A DNA stretch of 64,000 nucleotides. Source: Herbaspirillum sp. YR522. Lineage in GTDB: Bacteria > Pseudomonadota > Gammaproteobacteria > Burkholderiales > Burkholderiaceae_D. This document shows positions 54,461 through 63,975 of this stretch, one piece after another. The DNA is taken from assembly GCF_000282575.1 (NCBI RefSeq), contig NZ_AKJA01000134.1:29855-93854 (forward strand), read 5' to 3'. The first letter of the stretch is position 1. The number at the start of each line of letters is the position of its first letter. The notes below the pieces were generated by a model. It ran no database searches, was not told the origin of the DNA, and was given only the letters and a program-made list of their open reading frames with translations. The position numbers and the translations under genes were made by a program.

Positions 54461-55768
54461 ATGAGCAAGCAACCCGGCCCGGCATCGCCGCCAGCCAATT
54501 CGCCGTTCGCGGACGCCACCTACGCCAAGGTCACCTGGCGCCTGCTGCCGCTGCTTTTCCTGTGCTACGTGGCGTCCTACCTGGACCGCGTCAATGTCGG
54601 CTTTGCCAAGTTGCAGATGCTGTCGGACCTGAAGTTCAGCGAAACCGTCTACGGACTGGGCGCGGGCATCTTCTTCATCGGCTATTTCATCTTCGAGGTG
54701 CCCAGCAACATGATCCTGCACAAGGTCGGTGCGCGCCTTTGGATCGCCCGCATCATGATCACCTGGGGCATCATCTCGGGCGCGATGGCCTATGTCACCA
54801 CGCCGCAGATGTTCTACATCATGCGCTTCCTGCTGGGGGTGGCCGAGGCCGGTTTCTTCCCCGGCGTGATCCTGTACCTGACCTATTGGTATCCGGCCGA
54901 GCGGCGCGGCAAGATCACCGCCCTGTTCATGACCGGCATCGCCCTGTCGGGCGTGATCGGCGGTCCGCTGTCGGGTTGGATCATGCATGCCATGCCCGGC
55001 GTCTGGGGCCATTCGGGTTGGCAATGGATGTTCATCATCGAGGCCATCCCGTCGTTGGTGCTGGGCGTGCTGGTGATCGTCTACATGAAGGACCGCATCC
55101 GCGATGCGCACTGGCTCAGCGAAGAAGAAAAGCAGTTGCTCGAATCGAACATCGCCCACGAAGAGAGCCAGAAGCAACACCTGTCGGTAGCAGCGGTGTT
55201 TGCCAATGGCCGCGTCTGGCTCGGCGCGCTGATCTATTTCTGCTTCGTCATGGGGCTGTATGGCGTGAGCTTCTGGCTGCCGACCATCATCAAGACCACC
55301 GGCGTCACCGACCCGCTCAACATCGGCCTGTTGACGGCCATTCCCTACGCCTTTGCGGCAGCGGCCATGGTGTTGATCGGTCGCAGCGCCGACGCTCGCC
55401 GCGAGCGGCGCTGGCACGTGGCCATCCCGGCCGTGGTCGGTTGCATCGGGCTGCTGGCCTCGACCGTGTACGACCACAATACGCTGCTGGCGATGGCTTC
55501 GCTGACGGTGGCCTGCATCGGCATCCTCACCACCCTGCCCTTGTTCTGGAGCCTGCCTACCGCGTTCCTGTCGGGCACCGCGGCGGCGGCGGGAATCGCC
55601 CTGATCAATTCGCTGGGCAACCTGGCCGGCTTCGTCAGCCCCTACCTGGTGGGCTGGCTCAAGGACGCGACCCAGAGCACCAACACCGGCATGTACGTGC
55701 TGGCCGCGTCGCTGGTCATCGGTGCCCTGCTCACGCTGAGCTTGCCGGCCAGGCTGGTCAATCGCTGA
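54461..55768 (+). CDS. MFS transporter, anion:cation symporter (ACS) family
   Basis: 435 aa with twelve spans. WRLLPLLFLCYVASYLDRVNVGFAKL and FFIGYFIFEVPSNMILHKVGARLWIARIM (adjoining blocks) are hallmarks of the ACS family (tartrate, phthalate, hexuronate and related acid uptake), with GVAEAGFFPGVILYLTYWYPAERRGK in the middle. AAGGAG is upstream of the ATG. It sits after the SDR and probably imports the organic acid substrate of this catabolic unit. The stop overlaps the convergent small gene ending at 55758. Confidence 0.92.
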   Translation: MSKQPGPASPPANSPFADATYAKVTWRLLPLLFLCYVASYLDRVNVGFAKLQMLSDLKFSETVYGLGAGIFFIGYFIFEVPSNMILHKVGARLWIARIMITWGIISGAMAYVTTPQMFYIMRFLLGVAEAGFFPGVILYLTYWYPAERRGKITALFMTGIALSGVIGGPLSGWIMHAMPGVWGHSGWQWMFIIEAIPSLVLGVLVIVYMKDRIRDAHWLSEEEKQLLESNIAHEESQKQHLSVAAVFANGRVWLGALIYFCFVMGLYGVSFWLPTIIKTTGVTDPLNIGLLTAIPYAFAAAAMVLIGRSADARRERRWHVAIPAVVGCIGLLASTVYDHNTLLAMASLTVACIGILTTLPLFWSLPTAFLSGTAAAAGIALINSLGNLAGFVSPYLVGWLKDATQSTNTGMYVLAASLVIGALLTLSLPARLVNR

Positions 55769-56069
55769 AGCGCATCTGGCTTGACGCCTGTGGCGCCATC
55801 AGTTGCTGCATCGCCGCGCGCACCGCCTCGCCATAGGCCAGCTCGGGATGCAGCAGTTGCTGGTGCGCGACGAGGCGGTCGACCTCGGCCCGTTCGCCAT
55901 GGCACAGCTCGGTCATGCGGGTGATCAGCTCGAGGTAGCCGTCGGGGTCCAGCAATGGTGCGCGCTCGCGCGCGTCGAGTTCAAGGTGACGCGCCACATG
56001 GCGCAGCCACAGGCGGTCCAGCCCACAGACCAGCGACACCCAGGCGGCAATAAAAAGAAGAAACGACAT
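55758..56069 (-). CDS. hypothetical protein with N-terminal membrane span, 103 aa
   Basis: The ATG at 56069 gives MSFLLFIAAWVSLVCGLDRLWLRH, a single membrane segment, then a helical soluble part (YLELITRMTELCHGERAEVDRLVAHQQLLHPELAYGEAVRAAMQQL as consecutive helices). GGAG lies upstream. No family recognised. It overlaps the MFS stop by eleven bases and is 96 bases before LivF on the minus strand, so it may be at the end of the Liv operon. Confidence 0.5.
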   Translation of the reverse strand: MSFLLFIAAWVSLVCGLDRLWLRHVARHLELDARERAPLLDPDGYLELITRMTELCHGERAEVDRLVAHQQLLHPELAYGEAVRAAMQQLMAPQASSQMRFSD

Positions 56070-56165
56070 GACAGGCGGCTCCGCGATCAGGCAACAAGCC
56101 GCCAGTGTAGGCAAGCCAGGCGAAAGCCTGCATCGAACAGTGTCGAGAGTACGCTGCTGCTTGCG

Positions 56166-56879
56166 CTACAGCGCCAGCCAGTCACGCTGCACGACCAGGT
56201 CGGACTGCAGCTGGGCGGCGATGCCTTCGAACACCATCTGGCCCCGGCCCATCACATACAGGCGCTGCGCCAGTTCCAGCGCAATCGACTGTTTCTGCTC
56301 GATCAGCAGGATCGCCACGCCGCGCTGCTGCATCTGCCGCAACAACAACGCCACCTGTTCGACCATCTGCGGCGCCAGGCCTTCGGTGGGCTCGTCGACC
56401 AGCAGCAGCGACGGGTTGCCCATGGCCGCGCGGGCCAGCGCCAGCATCTGCTGTTCGCCGCCCGACAGGGCGCCTGCGGCCACGCTGCGTCGCCGCAGCA
56501 GCGCCGGAAAGATCGCAAACAACTGCTCGAAGCGCCAGCCGTCGGGTCGCTGGCGGCCCGGCTTCTGGCCCAGCAGCAGGTTCTGCTCGACCGTCAGGGT
56601 CGGAAATACGTCCCGGCTTTCCGGCACGTAGGCGATGCCCATGCGGGCAATCTCGAACCCCGGCAAGCGCTGCAGGTCACGTCCGTCGAAGCGGGCCGTT
56701 CCCGACCAGCGCACCTGTCCCACCAGCGCCTTGAGCAGCGTAGAACGGCCGGCGCCGTTGCGGCCCAGCACGGCCACGATCTCGCCGGGGTCGACCCGCA
56801 GGTCGACCCCGTGCAGCACATGGCTGGCGTCGTACCAGGCATGCAAGCCGGCCACCGATAGCAAGGGTTCAGGCGCCAT
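56166..56879 (-). CDS. livF: LivF-type ABC ATPase with arginine in Walker A
   Basis: 237 aa. The Walker A is GRNGAGRST (39-47), with Arg45 where nearly all ABC proteins have the ATP-phosphate-binding lysine; the DNA reads CGT and is not ambiguous. Other motifs look normal: signature LSGGEQQMLALARA, Walker B LLLVDEPTEGLAP, and a switch region at LLIEQKQS, with Gln in place of His, which is common in LivF. So this half may bind ATP weakly or not hydrolyse it, with LivG doing the catalysis. It overlaps the livG stop by eleven bases. Last of the livH-livM-livG-livF set. Confidence 0.9.
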   Translation of the reverse strand: MAPEPLLSVAGLHAWYDASHVLHGVDLRVDPGEIVAVLGRNGAGRSTLLKALVGQVRWSGTARFDGRDLQRLPGFEIARMGIAYVPESRDVFPTLTVEQNLLLGQKPGRQRPDGWRFEQLFAIFPALLRRRSVAAGALSGGEQQMLALARAAMGNPSLLLVDEPTEGLAPQMVEQVALLLRQMQQRGVAILLIEQKQSIALELAQRLYVMGRGQMVFEGIAAQLQSDLVVQRDWLAL

Positions 56880-57630
56880 GCACGCTCCGGTTCAGGTACA
56901 ACTGCTGCACCCGGGCATTGGCCCGAATGCCGGCGGCGCTGTCGCAGGCGATCACGCGACCGTTATCCATCACCGCGATGCGCTCGGCCAGGTCGAACAC
57001 CACCTGCATGTCGTGCTCCACCATCAGCAGCGTCTTGCCGGCGCTGACCTCGCGGATCAGGGCCACCATGGCCATGCTTTCGGCACGGTTCATGCCGGCG
57101 GTGGGCTCGTCGAGCAAGATCACCGAGGCGTCGCCGGCGATGGTCACGGCCAGCTCCAGCGTGCGCTGGTGCGCGTAGCTCAACGCCGCGGCCGGCACCT
57201 GGGCATGCTGCGCCAAGCCCACCCGCTCGAGCACGGCGCGGGCGCGCCGGGCCAGCTCGGGCAAGCGCCCCAGCCGGCGCCAGAAGGCATAGCGATAGCC
57301 GAGCTGCCACAGCAGCGCGCAACGTACGTTGTCCAATGCCGACAAGCGGGGAAACAGGCTCGATAGCTGGAAGCTGCGCGCCAGTCCCAGCCGGTTGATG
57401 GCCTGCGGCGAAGCCCGCGTGATGTCCTGGCCATGCAGCAGGATGCGCCCGGCATCGCTGCGCTGGCGTCCGCTGACCAGGTTGAACAGGGTCGACTTGC
57501 CGGCGCCGTTGGGGCCGATCAGGGCGCAGCGCTGGCCGGCATCGACCTGCAACTCGGCACCGTCGATGATGAGGCTGCGACCGAAGCACTTGCGCACGCC
57601 CTGCACCAGCAGGGCCGGTGATTCACTCAT
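56869..57630 (-). CDS. livG: LivG-type ABC ATPase
   Basis: 253 aa. Normal Walker A GPNGAGKST, Q-loop region SFQLSSLFPRLS, signature LSYAHQRTLELAVTI in place of LSGGQ (usual for LivG), Walker B VILLDEPTAGM and switch His in MVEHDMQVV. The ATG at 57630 overlaps the livM stop by eight bases. It pairs with LivF, whose Walker A lysine is replaced, so this subunit probably supplies the working ATP site. Confidence 0.9.
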   Translation of the reverse strand: MSESPALLVQGVRKCFGRSLIIDGAELQVDAGQRCALIGPNGAGKSTLFNLVSGRQRSDAGRILLHGQDITRASPQAINRLGLARSFQLSSLFPRLSALDNVRCALLWQLGYRYAFWRRLGRLPELARRARAVLERVGLAQHAQVPAAALSYAHQRTLELAVTIAGDASVILLDEPTAGMNRAESMAMVALIREVSAGKTLLMVEHDMQVVFDLAERIAVMDNGRVIACDSAAGIRANARVQQLYLNRSVHGA

Positions 57631-58888
57631 GGACGCTCCCCTCGAACGCTTCGACCCGGGTCCATGCGGCGCGCCATGCGGCACGCCACGCCAGGCGCCC
57701 GCGCGCCAGCAGCGCTACGCCACCGGCCAGCAGCAGCAAGGCCAGCAGCCATACGCCGCCCCCGTGCAGGTCGATCGCCATGCCCGCCAGCGTCAGCGCC
57801 GCCTGGTCGTCGCCCAGCAGGTTGCCCAGGCTCAGGCGGTACAGCGCCTCCACGCCCAGCACCAGCCCGGCCAGCGCTACGCCGCCGGCCAGCGCCTGCA
57901 ACAGGCAACGGCGCGCCAGCGCCGGTGCCAGGGCCCCGGCCCGCAGCAGGCGCAGCAGGTGGTCCAGCACCTGGGCCAATCCGCCCGGCAGCCATAGCAC
58001 CACGGCGATGAACAGCAGGCCGAGGTAGAACTGCCAGGCTGGCGTATAGGCCGACAGCAGCGATGAGAACAGTACGCCGACGATGGCGCCGATGATCGGC
58101 CCGTAGAAATAGGCGGCGCCGCCGATGAAGGTAAACAGCAAGATGGCCCCGGAGCGCGCCGCCCCCACGTACTCGCCGGTGACGATCTCGAAATTGATCG
58201 CCGCCAGGCCACCGGCGACGCCGGCAAAGAAGGCCGAGAGGATCAGCGCCAGGTAGCGTACCCGCTGCGGGTCGTAGCCGATGAAGGCGGCCCGTTCGGG
58301 GTTGTCGCGCACCGCATTGAGCATCAGTCCCAGCGGCGTCGCCTTGAACGCCCGGATCGTCACGGCGCACAGCAACAGCCAGCCGGCGATCAGGTAATAG
58401 ACTTCGATCTGCGGACCATAGCTCACGCCCAGTACGGCCTGGCCCATGACGCGATTGCCGGAGATGCCGCCCTCGCCGCCGAACAGGTCCGGACACATCG
58501 ACACCGCCGCCGACACCAGCTCGACCAGGCCCAGGGTGATCATCGAAAACGTCGTGCCGGCGCGGCGGGTGGTCAAATAACCGAGCAGCACGCCACACAG
58601 CGCGCCCACCAGGCCACCGGCCAACGGCAGCAGCGTCACCGGAAAATCGATCGCGCCGCTGCCGGCCAGGTTCATCAGGTGGATCACCCCGAACGCGCCC
58701 AGCCCCGAATAGACCGCGTGCCCGAACGAGAGCATGCCGCCCTCGCCCAACAGCAGGTTCATCGACAGGCATAGCAGGATCATGGTCCCCATCTGCGACA
58801 GCAGCGACAAGGCGCCGCCTTGCGGAAACACCAGTGGCGCCAGCGCCAGCACGGCCGCGCACCACAAGAGCCTTGGCATCGGTTTCAT
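57623..58888 (-). CDS. livM: LivM-type permease with C-terminal extension
   Basis: 421 aa. The LivM core covers about residues 20-315: NLLLGEGGMLSFGHAVYSGLGAFG, GLMLNAVRDNPERAAFIGYDP and LGLLFIAVVLWLPGGLAQ, where LivM usually ends. A further 100 residues hold two hydrophobic segments (LLQALAGGVALAGLVLGVEAL and GGGVWLLALLLLAGGVALLA) and a basic tail. The extension is not a known domain that I recognise. It overlaps livG by eight bases and lies four bases after livH. It makes the transmembrane path together with LivH. Confidence 0.88.
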   Translation of the reverse strand: MKPMPRLLWCAAVLALAPLVFPQGGALSLLSQMGTMILLCLSMNLLLGEGGMLSFGHAVYSGLGAFGVIHLMNLAGSGAIDFPVTLLPLAGGLVGALCGVLLGYLTTRRAGTTFSMITLGLVELVSAAVSMCPDLFGGEGGISGNRVMGQAVLGVSYGPQIEVYYLIAGWLLLCAVTIRAFKATPLGLMLNAVRDNPERAAFIGYDPQRVRYLALILSAFFAGVAGGLAAINFEIVTGEYVGAARSGAILLFTFIGGAAYFYGPIIGAIVGVLFSSLLSAYTPAWQFYLGLLFIAVVLWLPGGLAQVLDHLLRLLRAGALAPALARRCLLQALAGGVALAGLVLGVEALYRLSLGNLLGDDQAALTLAGMAIDLHGGGVWLLALLLLAGGVALLARGRLAWRAAWRAAWTRVEAFEGSVHE

Positions 58889-58892
58889 CGGC

Positions 58893-59840
58893 TCATCCTT
58901 CGCGCCGGCCCAGCAGCCCCTTGGGGCGGACCACCAGCATCACCACCAATAACAGGTAGGGCAACATCGGTGCCACCCGGGCCAGGCTCAGGTGCCACAG
59001 CGGCGCCAGCGCCGCGCTGCCGGGCGCGGGCAGGCCCAGCGCGGCCAGCAGCCCACCCAGCGATTGATCGACGGCCACCGCGAAGGTCTGCAGCAAGCCA
59101 ATCGCTAGCGAGACGACGAAGGCACCGCTGAGCGAACCCAGGCCGCCCACCACCACCACCACGAAGATGATGCTGCCCACCGACGCCGCCATGCCGGGCT
59201 CGGTGACGAAGGCATTGCCGCCGATCACCCCGGCCAGCGCCGCCAGCGCGCAGCCGCCGCCAAATACCATCATGAATACCCGGGGCACGTTGTGTCCCAA
59301 CGCCTCGGCCATCTGCGGATGCGTCAGCGCCGCCTGTATGGTCAGGCCGACGCGGGTATGGCGCAGCAGCAGCCAGATCGCCACCAGCATCAGCGTGGCC
59401 ACCAGCAGCATGAAGCCGCGATAGACCGGGAAGGAGGTCGTATAGAGCACGAACAGGGTGCCGTCGAGCTCGGGCGGGATACGATAGGGCACCGGCGAGC
59501 GGCCCCAGACCAGTTGCACCAGTTCCACCACCAGGTACGACAGGCCAAAGGTAAACAGCAGCTCCGGCACGTGGCCGTAGCGATGCACGCGGCGCAGGCC
59601 ATAGTGCTCGATGGCGGCGCCGGCCAGGCCCACCAGCAGCGGCGCCAGCAGCAAGGCCGGCCAGAAACCCAGCACCCCGGCGATCGAGTAGGCCACATAC
59701 GCACCCAGCATGTAGAAGCTGGCATGCGCGAAATTGGGCACGCCCATCATGCTGTAGATCAGGGTCAGTCCGGACGACAGCATGAACAGCAGGAACCCGT
59801 AGGCCAGGCCGTTCAAGAAAGTGATGAGTGCGAATTCCAT
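58893..59840 (-). CDS. livH: LivH-type permease
   Basis: 315 aa with about eight spans. [29 protein letters not shown] is the typical N-terminal block (in two parts), then [24 protein letters not shown] and [16 protein letters not shown], and the end [14 protein letters not shown]. It is the first gene of the second Liv-type set (livH-livM-livG-livF). No periplasmic binding protein gene precedes or follows, so the set must use one from elsewhere. Confidence 0.92.
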   Translation of the reverse strand: MEFALITFLNGLAYGFLLFMLSSGLTLIYSMMGVPNFAHASFYMLGAYVAYSIAGVLGFWPALLLAPLLVGLAGAAIEHYGLRRVHRYGHVPELLFTFGLSYLVVELVQLVWGRSPVPYRIPPELDGTLFVLYTTSFPVYRGFMLLVATLMLVAIWLLLRHTRVGLTIQAALTHPQMAEALGHNVPRVFMMVFGGGCALAALAGVIGGNAFVTEPGMAASVGSIIFVVVVVGGLGSLSGAFVVSLAIGLLQTFAVAVDQSLGGLLAALGLPAPGSAALAPLWHLSLARVAPMLPYLLLVVMLVVRPKGLLGRREG

Positions 59841-59954
59841 GTGCCCTGCGGGCGCCTCGGGGTGGCCAAAAGTAGCGCGATGCTATGGGATTCGCGCTTC
59901 TCTGTCAAAATGCCAGCCTTGCAAGCCGCGCCAGCGGCACCAGATACAGTCACC

Positions 59955-61448
59955 ATGACCACACCAGACACCCCCGCAACGGTCGCCCTGCCCCTGGCGT
60001 TCGACAACCGCTTCGCGGCCTTGCCGCCAGCATTCCATACGCATCTGCAGCCCACGCCCATCCCTGCGCCCTACCTGGTCGGTTTCAGCGATGACGCCGC
60101 CGCCGGCATCGGCTTGCCGCGCGCGGCGCTGGACGATCCGGCGGTGCTGGACGTGTTTTCCGGCAACCGCGTCGCCGCCGGCTCGCGCCCCCTGGCGGCG
60201 GTCTATTCGGGCCACCAGTTCGGCGTCTGGGCCGGGCAGCTCGGCGATGGCCGCGCCATCACGCTGGGCGACGTGGCCGCCGCCGATGGCACCGGGCGCA
60301 TCGAGCTGCAATTGAAGGGCTCCGGCAAGACGCCCTATTCGCGCGGCGGCGACGGCCGCGCCGTGTTGCGCTCGTCGATCCGCGAATTCCTCTGCTCGGA
60401 GGCCATGGCCGCGCTCGGCATCCCCACCACCCGGGCGCTGATGGTGACCGGCTCTGACCTGCGCGTCATGCGCGAGAGCGTCGAGACCGCTGCCGTGGTC
60501 ACGCGCGCGGCGCCCAGCTTCATCCGCTTCGGTTCGTTCGAGCACTGGTACTACAACCAGCGCCATGACGAGCTCAAGGTGCTGGCCGACACCGTACTGG
60601 CGCAGTTCTATCCGGCGTTATTGCAGCAAGGCAATCCCTACCAGGCGCTGCTGGCCGAGGTGACCCGCCGCACCGCGCACCTGATGGCGCAATGGCAAGC
60701 GGTGGGGTTCATGCATGGCGTGATGAATACCGACAACATGTCGATCCTGGGCTTGACGCTGGACTACGGTCCGTTCGGCTTCATGGAGGCATTCGACAGT
60801 CGCCACATCTGCAACCATACCGACCAGCAGGGCCGTTATTCGTACGCCATGCAGCCCCGCATCGGCCAGTGGAACTGCTTTGCGCTGGGCCAGGCGCTGC
60901 TGCCGCTGATCGGCACGGTCGAGGCGACCGAAGCCGCGCTGGCCGGCTTCGAGGCCAGCTACGACCAACGCCATGGCGAGCTGATGCGGGCCAAGCTGGG
61001 CCTGGCCACCATGCGCGCCGAGGACGAGGCCCTGATCGATGCGCTGTTTGCCATCCTGCAGGCCAATCACGTCGATTTCACCTTGTTCTTCCGCCGGCTG
61101 GGCCATTTGCAGATCGACAACATCGGCGGCGACGAAGCGCTGCGCGACCTGGTGATCGATCGCCCGGCATTCGATGCCTGGGCCACCCGATACCGCGAGC
61201 GGCTGCGGGCCGAGCAGAGCGAGGATGGGGCCCGACAGCTTGCAATGAATGCGGTCAACCCCAAGTACGTGCTGCGCAATTACCTGGCCCAGACTGCCAT
61301 CGAACGGGCCGCCCACCGCGATTTCTCGGAAGTGGCCCGGCTGCAGGCGATCCTGCGCCGGCCCTTCGACGAGCAACCCGAGCACCAGCGCTACGCCGAG
61401 CTGCCTCCCGACTGGGCCGCCGGGCTGGAAGTGAGTTGCTCGTCATAA
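59955..61448 (+). CDS. selO: SelO (YdiU/UPF0061) protein AMPylase
   Basis: 497 aa. Family marks are [91 protein letters not shown] (in two blocks) and [20 protein letters not shown]. SelO is a pseudokinase that transfers AMP to Ser, Thr or Tyr residues and acts in redox stress. There is no C-terminal selenocysteine or Cys-rich motif except CSS at the end. Start at 59955 fits the typical length; an in-frame ATG at 59910 would add 15 residues. It lies just before msrB, also a redox-stress gene. Confidence 0.93.
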   Translation: MTTPDTPATVALPLAFDNRFAALPPAFHTHLQPTPIPAPYLVGFSDDAAAGIGLPRAALDDPAVLDVFSGNRVAAGSRPLAAVYSGHQFGVWAGQLGDGRAITLGDVAAADGTGRIELQLKGSGKTPYSRGGDGRAVLRSSIREFLCSEAMAALGIPTTRALMVTGSDLRVMRESVETAAVVTRAAPSFIRFGSFEHWYYNQRHDELKVLADTVLAQFYPALLQQGNPYQALLAEVTRRTAHLMAQWQAVGFMHGVMNTDNMSILGLTLDYGPFGFMEAFDSRHICNHTDQQGRYSYAMQPRIGQWNCFALGQALLPLIGTVEATEAALAGFEASYDQRHGELMRAKLGLATMRAEDEALIDALFAILQANHVDFTLFFRRLGHLQIDNIGGDEALRDLVIDRPAFDAWATRYRERLRAEQSEDGARQLAMNAVNPKYVLRNYLAQTAIERAAHRDFSEVARLQAILRRPFDEQPEHQRYAELPPDWAAGLEVSCSS

Positions 61449-61545
61449 GCCGTGGCGCAACCGTTTCGATGAAAAGCTTTACACTGGGCACAGCGCCTGG
61501 CGTCCCCCGGGGCTGCCCCGACGAACCGAAGAAAAGGAGTTATCG

Positions 61546-61941
61546 ATGACCGACCGCGTAGTCAAGACCGAAGCGCAATGGCGCGAGCAGCTGGAGCCCC
61601 TCGAATACCAGGTGGCCCGTGAAGCGGCCACCGAGCGTGCCTTCACCGGCCGCTACTGGGACCACCATGAAGCCGGCACCTATACCTGTGTCTGCTGCGG
61701 CACTCCATTGTTCAGGTCGGACGCCAAGTTCGACTCGGGCTGCGGCTGGCCGAGTTACTTCGAGCCGATCGATGCGGCCAATGTCAGTGAAAAAGTTGAC
61801 CGCAGTTATGGCATGATTCGCACCGAGATCATTTGCAACGTCTGCGACGCCCACCTGGGCCACGTCTTTCCCGATGGCCCGCCACCGACCGGACTGCGCT
61901 ACTGCATCAATTCGGCGTCGCTGCGCTTCGACCCGGCCTGA
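61546..61941 (+). CDS. msrB: peptide-methionine (R)-S-oxide reductase
   Basis: 131 aa. Zinc cysteines C48/C51 (TCVCCG) and C97/C100 (CNVC), catalytic C120 in RYCINSASL, and C66 in SGCGWPSYF as a possible resolving Cys. It repairs methionine-R-sulfoxide in proteins. AAAGGAG lies close upstream of the ATG at 61546. There is no signal peptide, so it is cytoplasmic. It is 97 bases after selO; both answer to oxidation stress. Confidence 0.95.
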   Translation: MTDRVVKTEAQWREQLEPLEYQVAREAATERAFTGRYWDHHEAGTYTCVCCGTPLFRSDAKFDSGCGWPSYFEPIDAANVSEKVDRSYGMIRTEIICNVCDAHLGHVFPDGPPPTGLRYCINSASLRFDPA

Positions 61942-61985
61942 GATGATCGCCTGATTCGACAACCCGTTACCGAAGAAGCCTGCCA

Positions 61986-62606
61986 ATGAAGTTCCTGTTC
62001 GACCTGTTTCCCGTCATCCTTTTCTTTGGCGTCTTCAAATGGGCCGAGGGCCACCCGCAAGCCGCCCAGGAGATGGTGATGCACTACCTGGGCGGCGCCA
62101 TGTCGAGCGGCGTGGTGACGGCCGCGCAGGCGCCGATCCTGCTGTCGACGGCAGTGGCCATCGTGGCCTCGCTGGGCCAGATCGCCTGGCTGCTGGTGCG
62201 CCGTCGCAAGGTCGACGCCATGCTGTGGGTGTCGCTTGCCATCATCGTCGTGTTCGGCGGCGCCACCATCTATTTCCGCGACGACACATTCATCAAGTGG
62301 AAGCCGACCATCCTCTACTGGTGCTTCGGCATTGCGCTGCTGGTGTCGCAGCTGGTGCTCAAGAAGAACCTGATCCGCGTCATGATGGAAAAGCAGGTCA
62401 GCCTGCCCGACCACGTCTGGCCGCGCCTGAGCCTGGCCTGGATGGCGTTCTTTGGCGCCATGGGCCTGCTCAACCTGTATGTGGCCTTCAACTATCCGCT
62501 CGACACCTGGGTCAATTTCAAGATGTTCGGCAGCATGGGCCTGATGTTCGTGTTCATCATCGGCCAGAGCCTGTTCCTGTCGAAATACATGAAGGACGCC
62601 GAATGA
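61986..62606 (+). CDS. yciB: septation protein A / inner membrane YciB
   Basis: 206 aa with five spans. [21 protein letters not shown] at the start and [21 protein letters not shown] in the middle are YciB/IspZ signatures, as is [28 protein letters not shown] near the end (two blocks). YciB helps cell envelope synthesis and division. It follows msrB by 44 bases and its stop overlaps the BolA ATG by four bases. Confidence 0.95.
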   Translation: MKFLFDLFPVILFFGVFKWAEGHPQAAQEMVMHYLGGAMSSGVVTAAQAPILLSTAVAIVASLGQIAWLLVRRRKVDAMLWVSLAIIVVFGGATIYFRDDTFIKWKPTILYWCFGIALLVSQLVLKKNLIRVMMEKQVSLPDHVWPRLSLAWMAFFGAMGLLNLYVAFNYPLDTWVNFKMFGSMGLMFVFIIGQSLFLSKYMKDAE

Positions 62607-62902
62607 GCGCCGCCGACAACCGGGTCGAACGCATCAGCCAACGACTGGCGGCAACTTTCTCGCCCAGCCAATGTCTGGTGCAAGACGAGTCGGCGCTGCA
62701 CGCAGGTCATGCAGGGGCGGCATCAGGTGGCGGGCACTATCGGCTCCGTCTTGTTTCCACCGTGTTCGAAGGTAAAAATCGTTTGATGCGTCACCGGCTG
62801 GTGTATGATTGCCTGTCCGACCTGATGCAGCAGGAGATCCACGCGCTGGCCATCGTGGCACTCTCGCCGTCGGAAGCGACCAACGAAACACCTGCGAACT
62901 GA
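62603..62902 (+). CDS. BolA-family protein
   Basis: 99 aa. [31 protein letters not shown] is the BolA N-terminal helix and loop (in blocks), then [40 protein letters not shown], the conserved core with a His equivalent to those that bind an Fe-S cluster with monothiol glutaredoxins. It is coupled to yciB by a four-base overlap. BolA proteins affect morphology and iron-sulfur metabolism. A monothiol glutaredoxin is not seen nearby. Confidence 0.93.
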   Translation: MSAADNRVERISQRLAATFSPSQCLVQDESALHAGHAGAASGGGHYRLRLVSTVFEGKNRLMRHRLVYDCLSDLMQQEIHALAIVALSPSEATNETPAN

Positions 62903-62985
62903 AACCAAGAATAAAGACAGACGCCTGCCTCCTGTTTTTCATCTCCCATTTTGATTCACTCCCCCTTATTTTCTAGGATTCAATA

Positions 62986-63762
62986 ATGACATTTAAACCC
63001 GCTCGTCTGCTGGTCCTGCTGTTTGCCATGGCTTCCCTGCCGGCGCTCGCCCAAAACCTGGCCGTGGTCAACGGCAAGTCGATCCCGTCGTCGCGCGCCG
63101 ACCTGATGGTCAAGCAGATGACGGCACAAGGCCAGCCGGATACCCCGCAGCTGCGCGGTGCCGTCAAGGAAGAGCTGATCAATCGCGAAATCCTGATGCA
63201 GGAAGCCGACAAGCAGGGCCTGTCCAACAGCCAGGACGTGAAGAACCAGCTGGAACTGGCGCGCCAGTCGATCGTCATCCGCGCGCTGATCGCCGACTAC
63301 CTGAAGAAGAGCCCGGTGTCGGACGCCGACATCAAGGCTGAATACGACAACTTCAAGGCACAGGCCGGCGACAAGGAATACCACGCCCGCCACATCCTGG
63401 TCGACAAGGAAGAAGATGCCAAGGCGATTATCGCCAAGCTGAAGGCTGGCACCAAGTTCGAAGACCTGGCCAAGCAATCCAAGGACACCGGTTCGGCTGC
63501 CAATGGCGGCGATCTGGACTGGGCGACCCCTGCTTCGTTCGTCAAGCCGTTCTCGGACGCCATGGTTGGCCTGAAGAAGGGTGAATTCACCCAGACTCCG
63601 GTGCAGACCCAGTTCGGCTACCACGTGATCAAGCTGGAAGACGTGCGCGCCGCCAAGGTCCCGACCCTGGACGAAGTCAAGCCGCAAATCGCCGAAGCAC
63701 TGCAACAGAAGAAGCTGCAGGCGTATCAGGAAGAACTGCGCAAGAAGGCCAAGGTGCAGTAA
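62986..63762 (+). CDS. periplasmic parvulin-type peptidyl-prolyl isomerase
   Basis: 258 aa. Signal peptide (cleavage ALA-QN near residue 22), an N-terminal SurA/PrsA-like helical region (LINREILMQEADKQGLSNSQDVK), and one parvulin domain at about 130-225 (YHARHILVDKEEDAKAIIAKLKAG; SKDTGSAANGGDLDWATP; TPVQTQFGYHVIKLED). It folds proteins in the periplasm. TAGGAT precedes the ATG. It follows the BolA gene by 83 bases. A perfect 16-base palindrome GCACCGGCGCCGGTGC lies just after the stop (63765-63780). Confidence 0.93.
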   Translation: MTFKPARLLVLLFAMASLPALAQNLAVVNGKSIPSSRADLMVKQMTAQGQPDTPQLRGAVKEELINREILMQEADKQGLSNSQDVKNQLELARQSIVIRALIADYLKKSPVSDADIKAEYDNFKAQAGDKEYHARHILVDKEEDAKAIIAKLKAGTKFEDLAKQSKDTGSAANGGDLDWATPASFVKPFSDAMVGLKKGEFTQTPVQTQFGYHVIKLEDVRAAKVPTLDEVKPQIAEALQQKKLQAYQEELRKKAKVQ

Positions 63763-63808
63763 TTGCACCGGCGCCGGTGCGAACCGGTGCCGTGCCAGGC
63801 AACACCGC

Positions 63809-63838
63809 ATACCCGGCCCGGGTTTCCCGGCCGGGTAT
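63809..63838 (+). terminator. hairpin after the parvulin gene
   Basis: ATACCCGGCC (63809-63818) and GGCCGGGTAT (63829-63838) form a perfect ten-base stem with a ten-base loop. The T-rich tail is weak (CTTGCATTT). It probably ends the selO-msrB-yciB-BolA-PpiC transcript together with the palindrome at 63765-63780. Confidence 0.55.
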
Positions 63839-63879
63839 CTTGCATTTGGGGCTGGTTTTTCAGCGACAATCCATTCCCA

Positions 63880-63975
63880 GTTCGGACTGAGCTGCCTTGG
63901 CAGCGTATCGAAGGCGCTCATGCCGGTGCGCCGGTGCGGCTTCGATACGGTCCTGCGGACCTACTCAGTCCGAAC
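63880..63975. repeat. nested REP-like inverted repeat
   Basis: An outer pair GTTCGGACTGAG (63880-63891) and CTCAGTCCGAAC (63964-63975) is a perfect 12-base inverted repeat; an inner pair GTATCGAAG (63905-63913) and CTTCGATAC (63940-63948) is a perfect nine-base one. The stretch TTCGATACGGTCCTGC followed by CTCAGTCCGAACGG resembles the dispersed intergenic REP elements of proteobacteria. The element fills the space after the parvulin gene at the right edge; the rest up to 64000 shows no gene. Confidence 0.65.
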
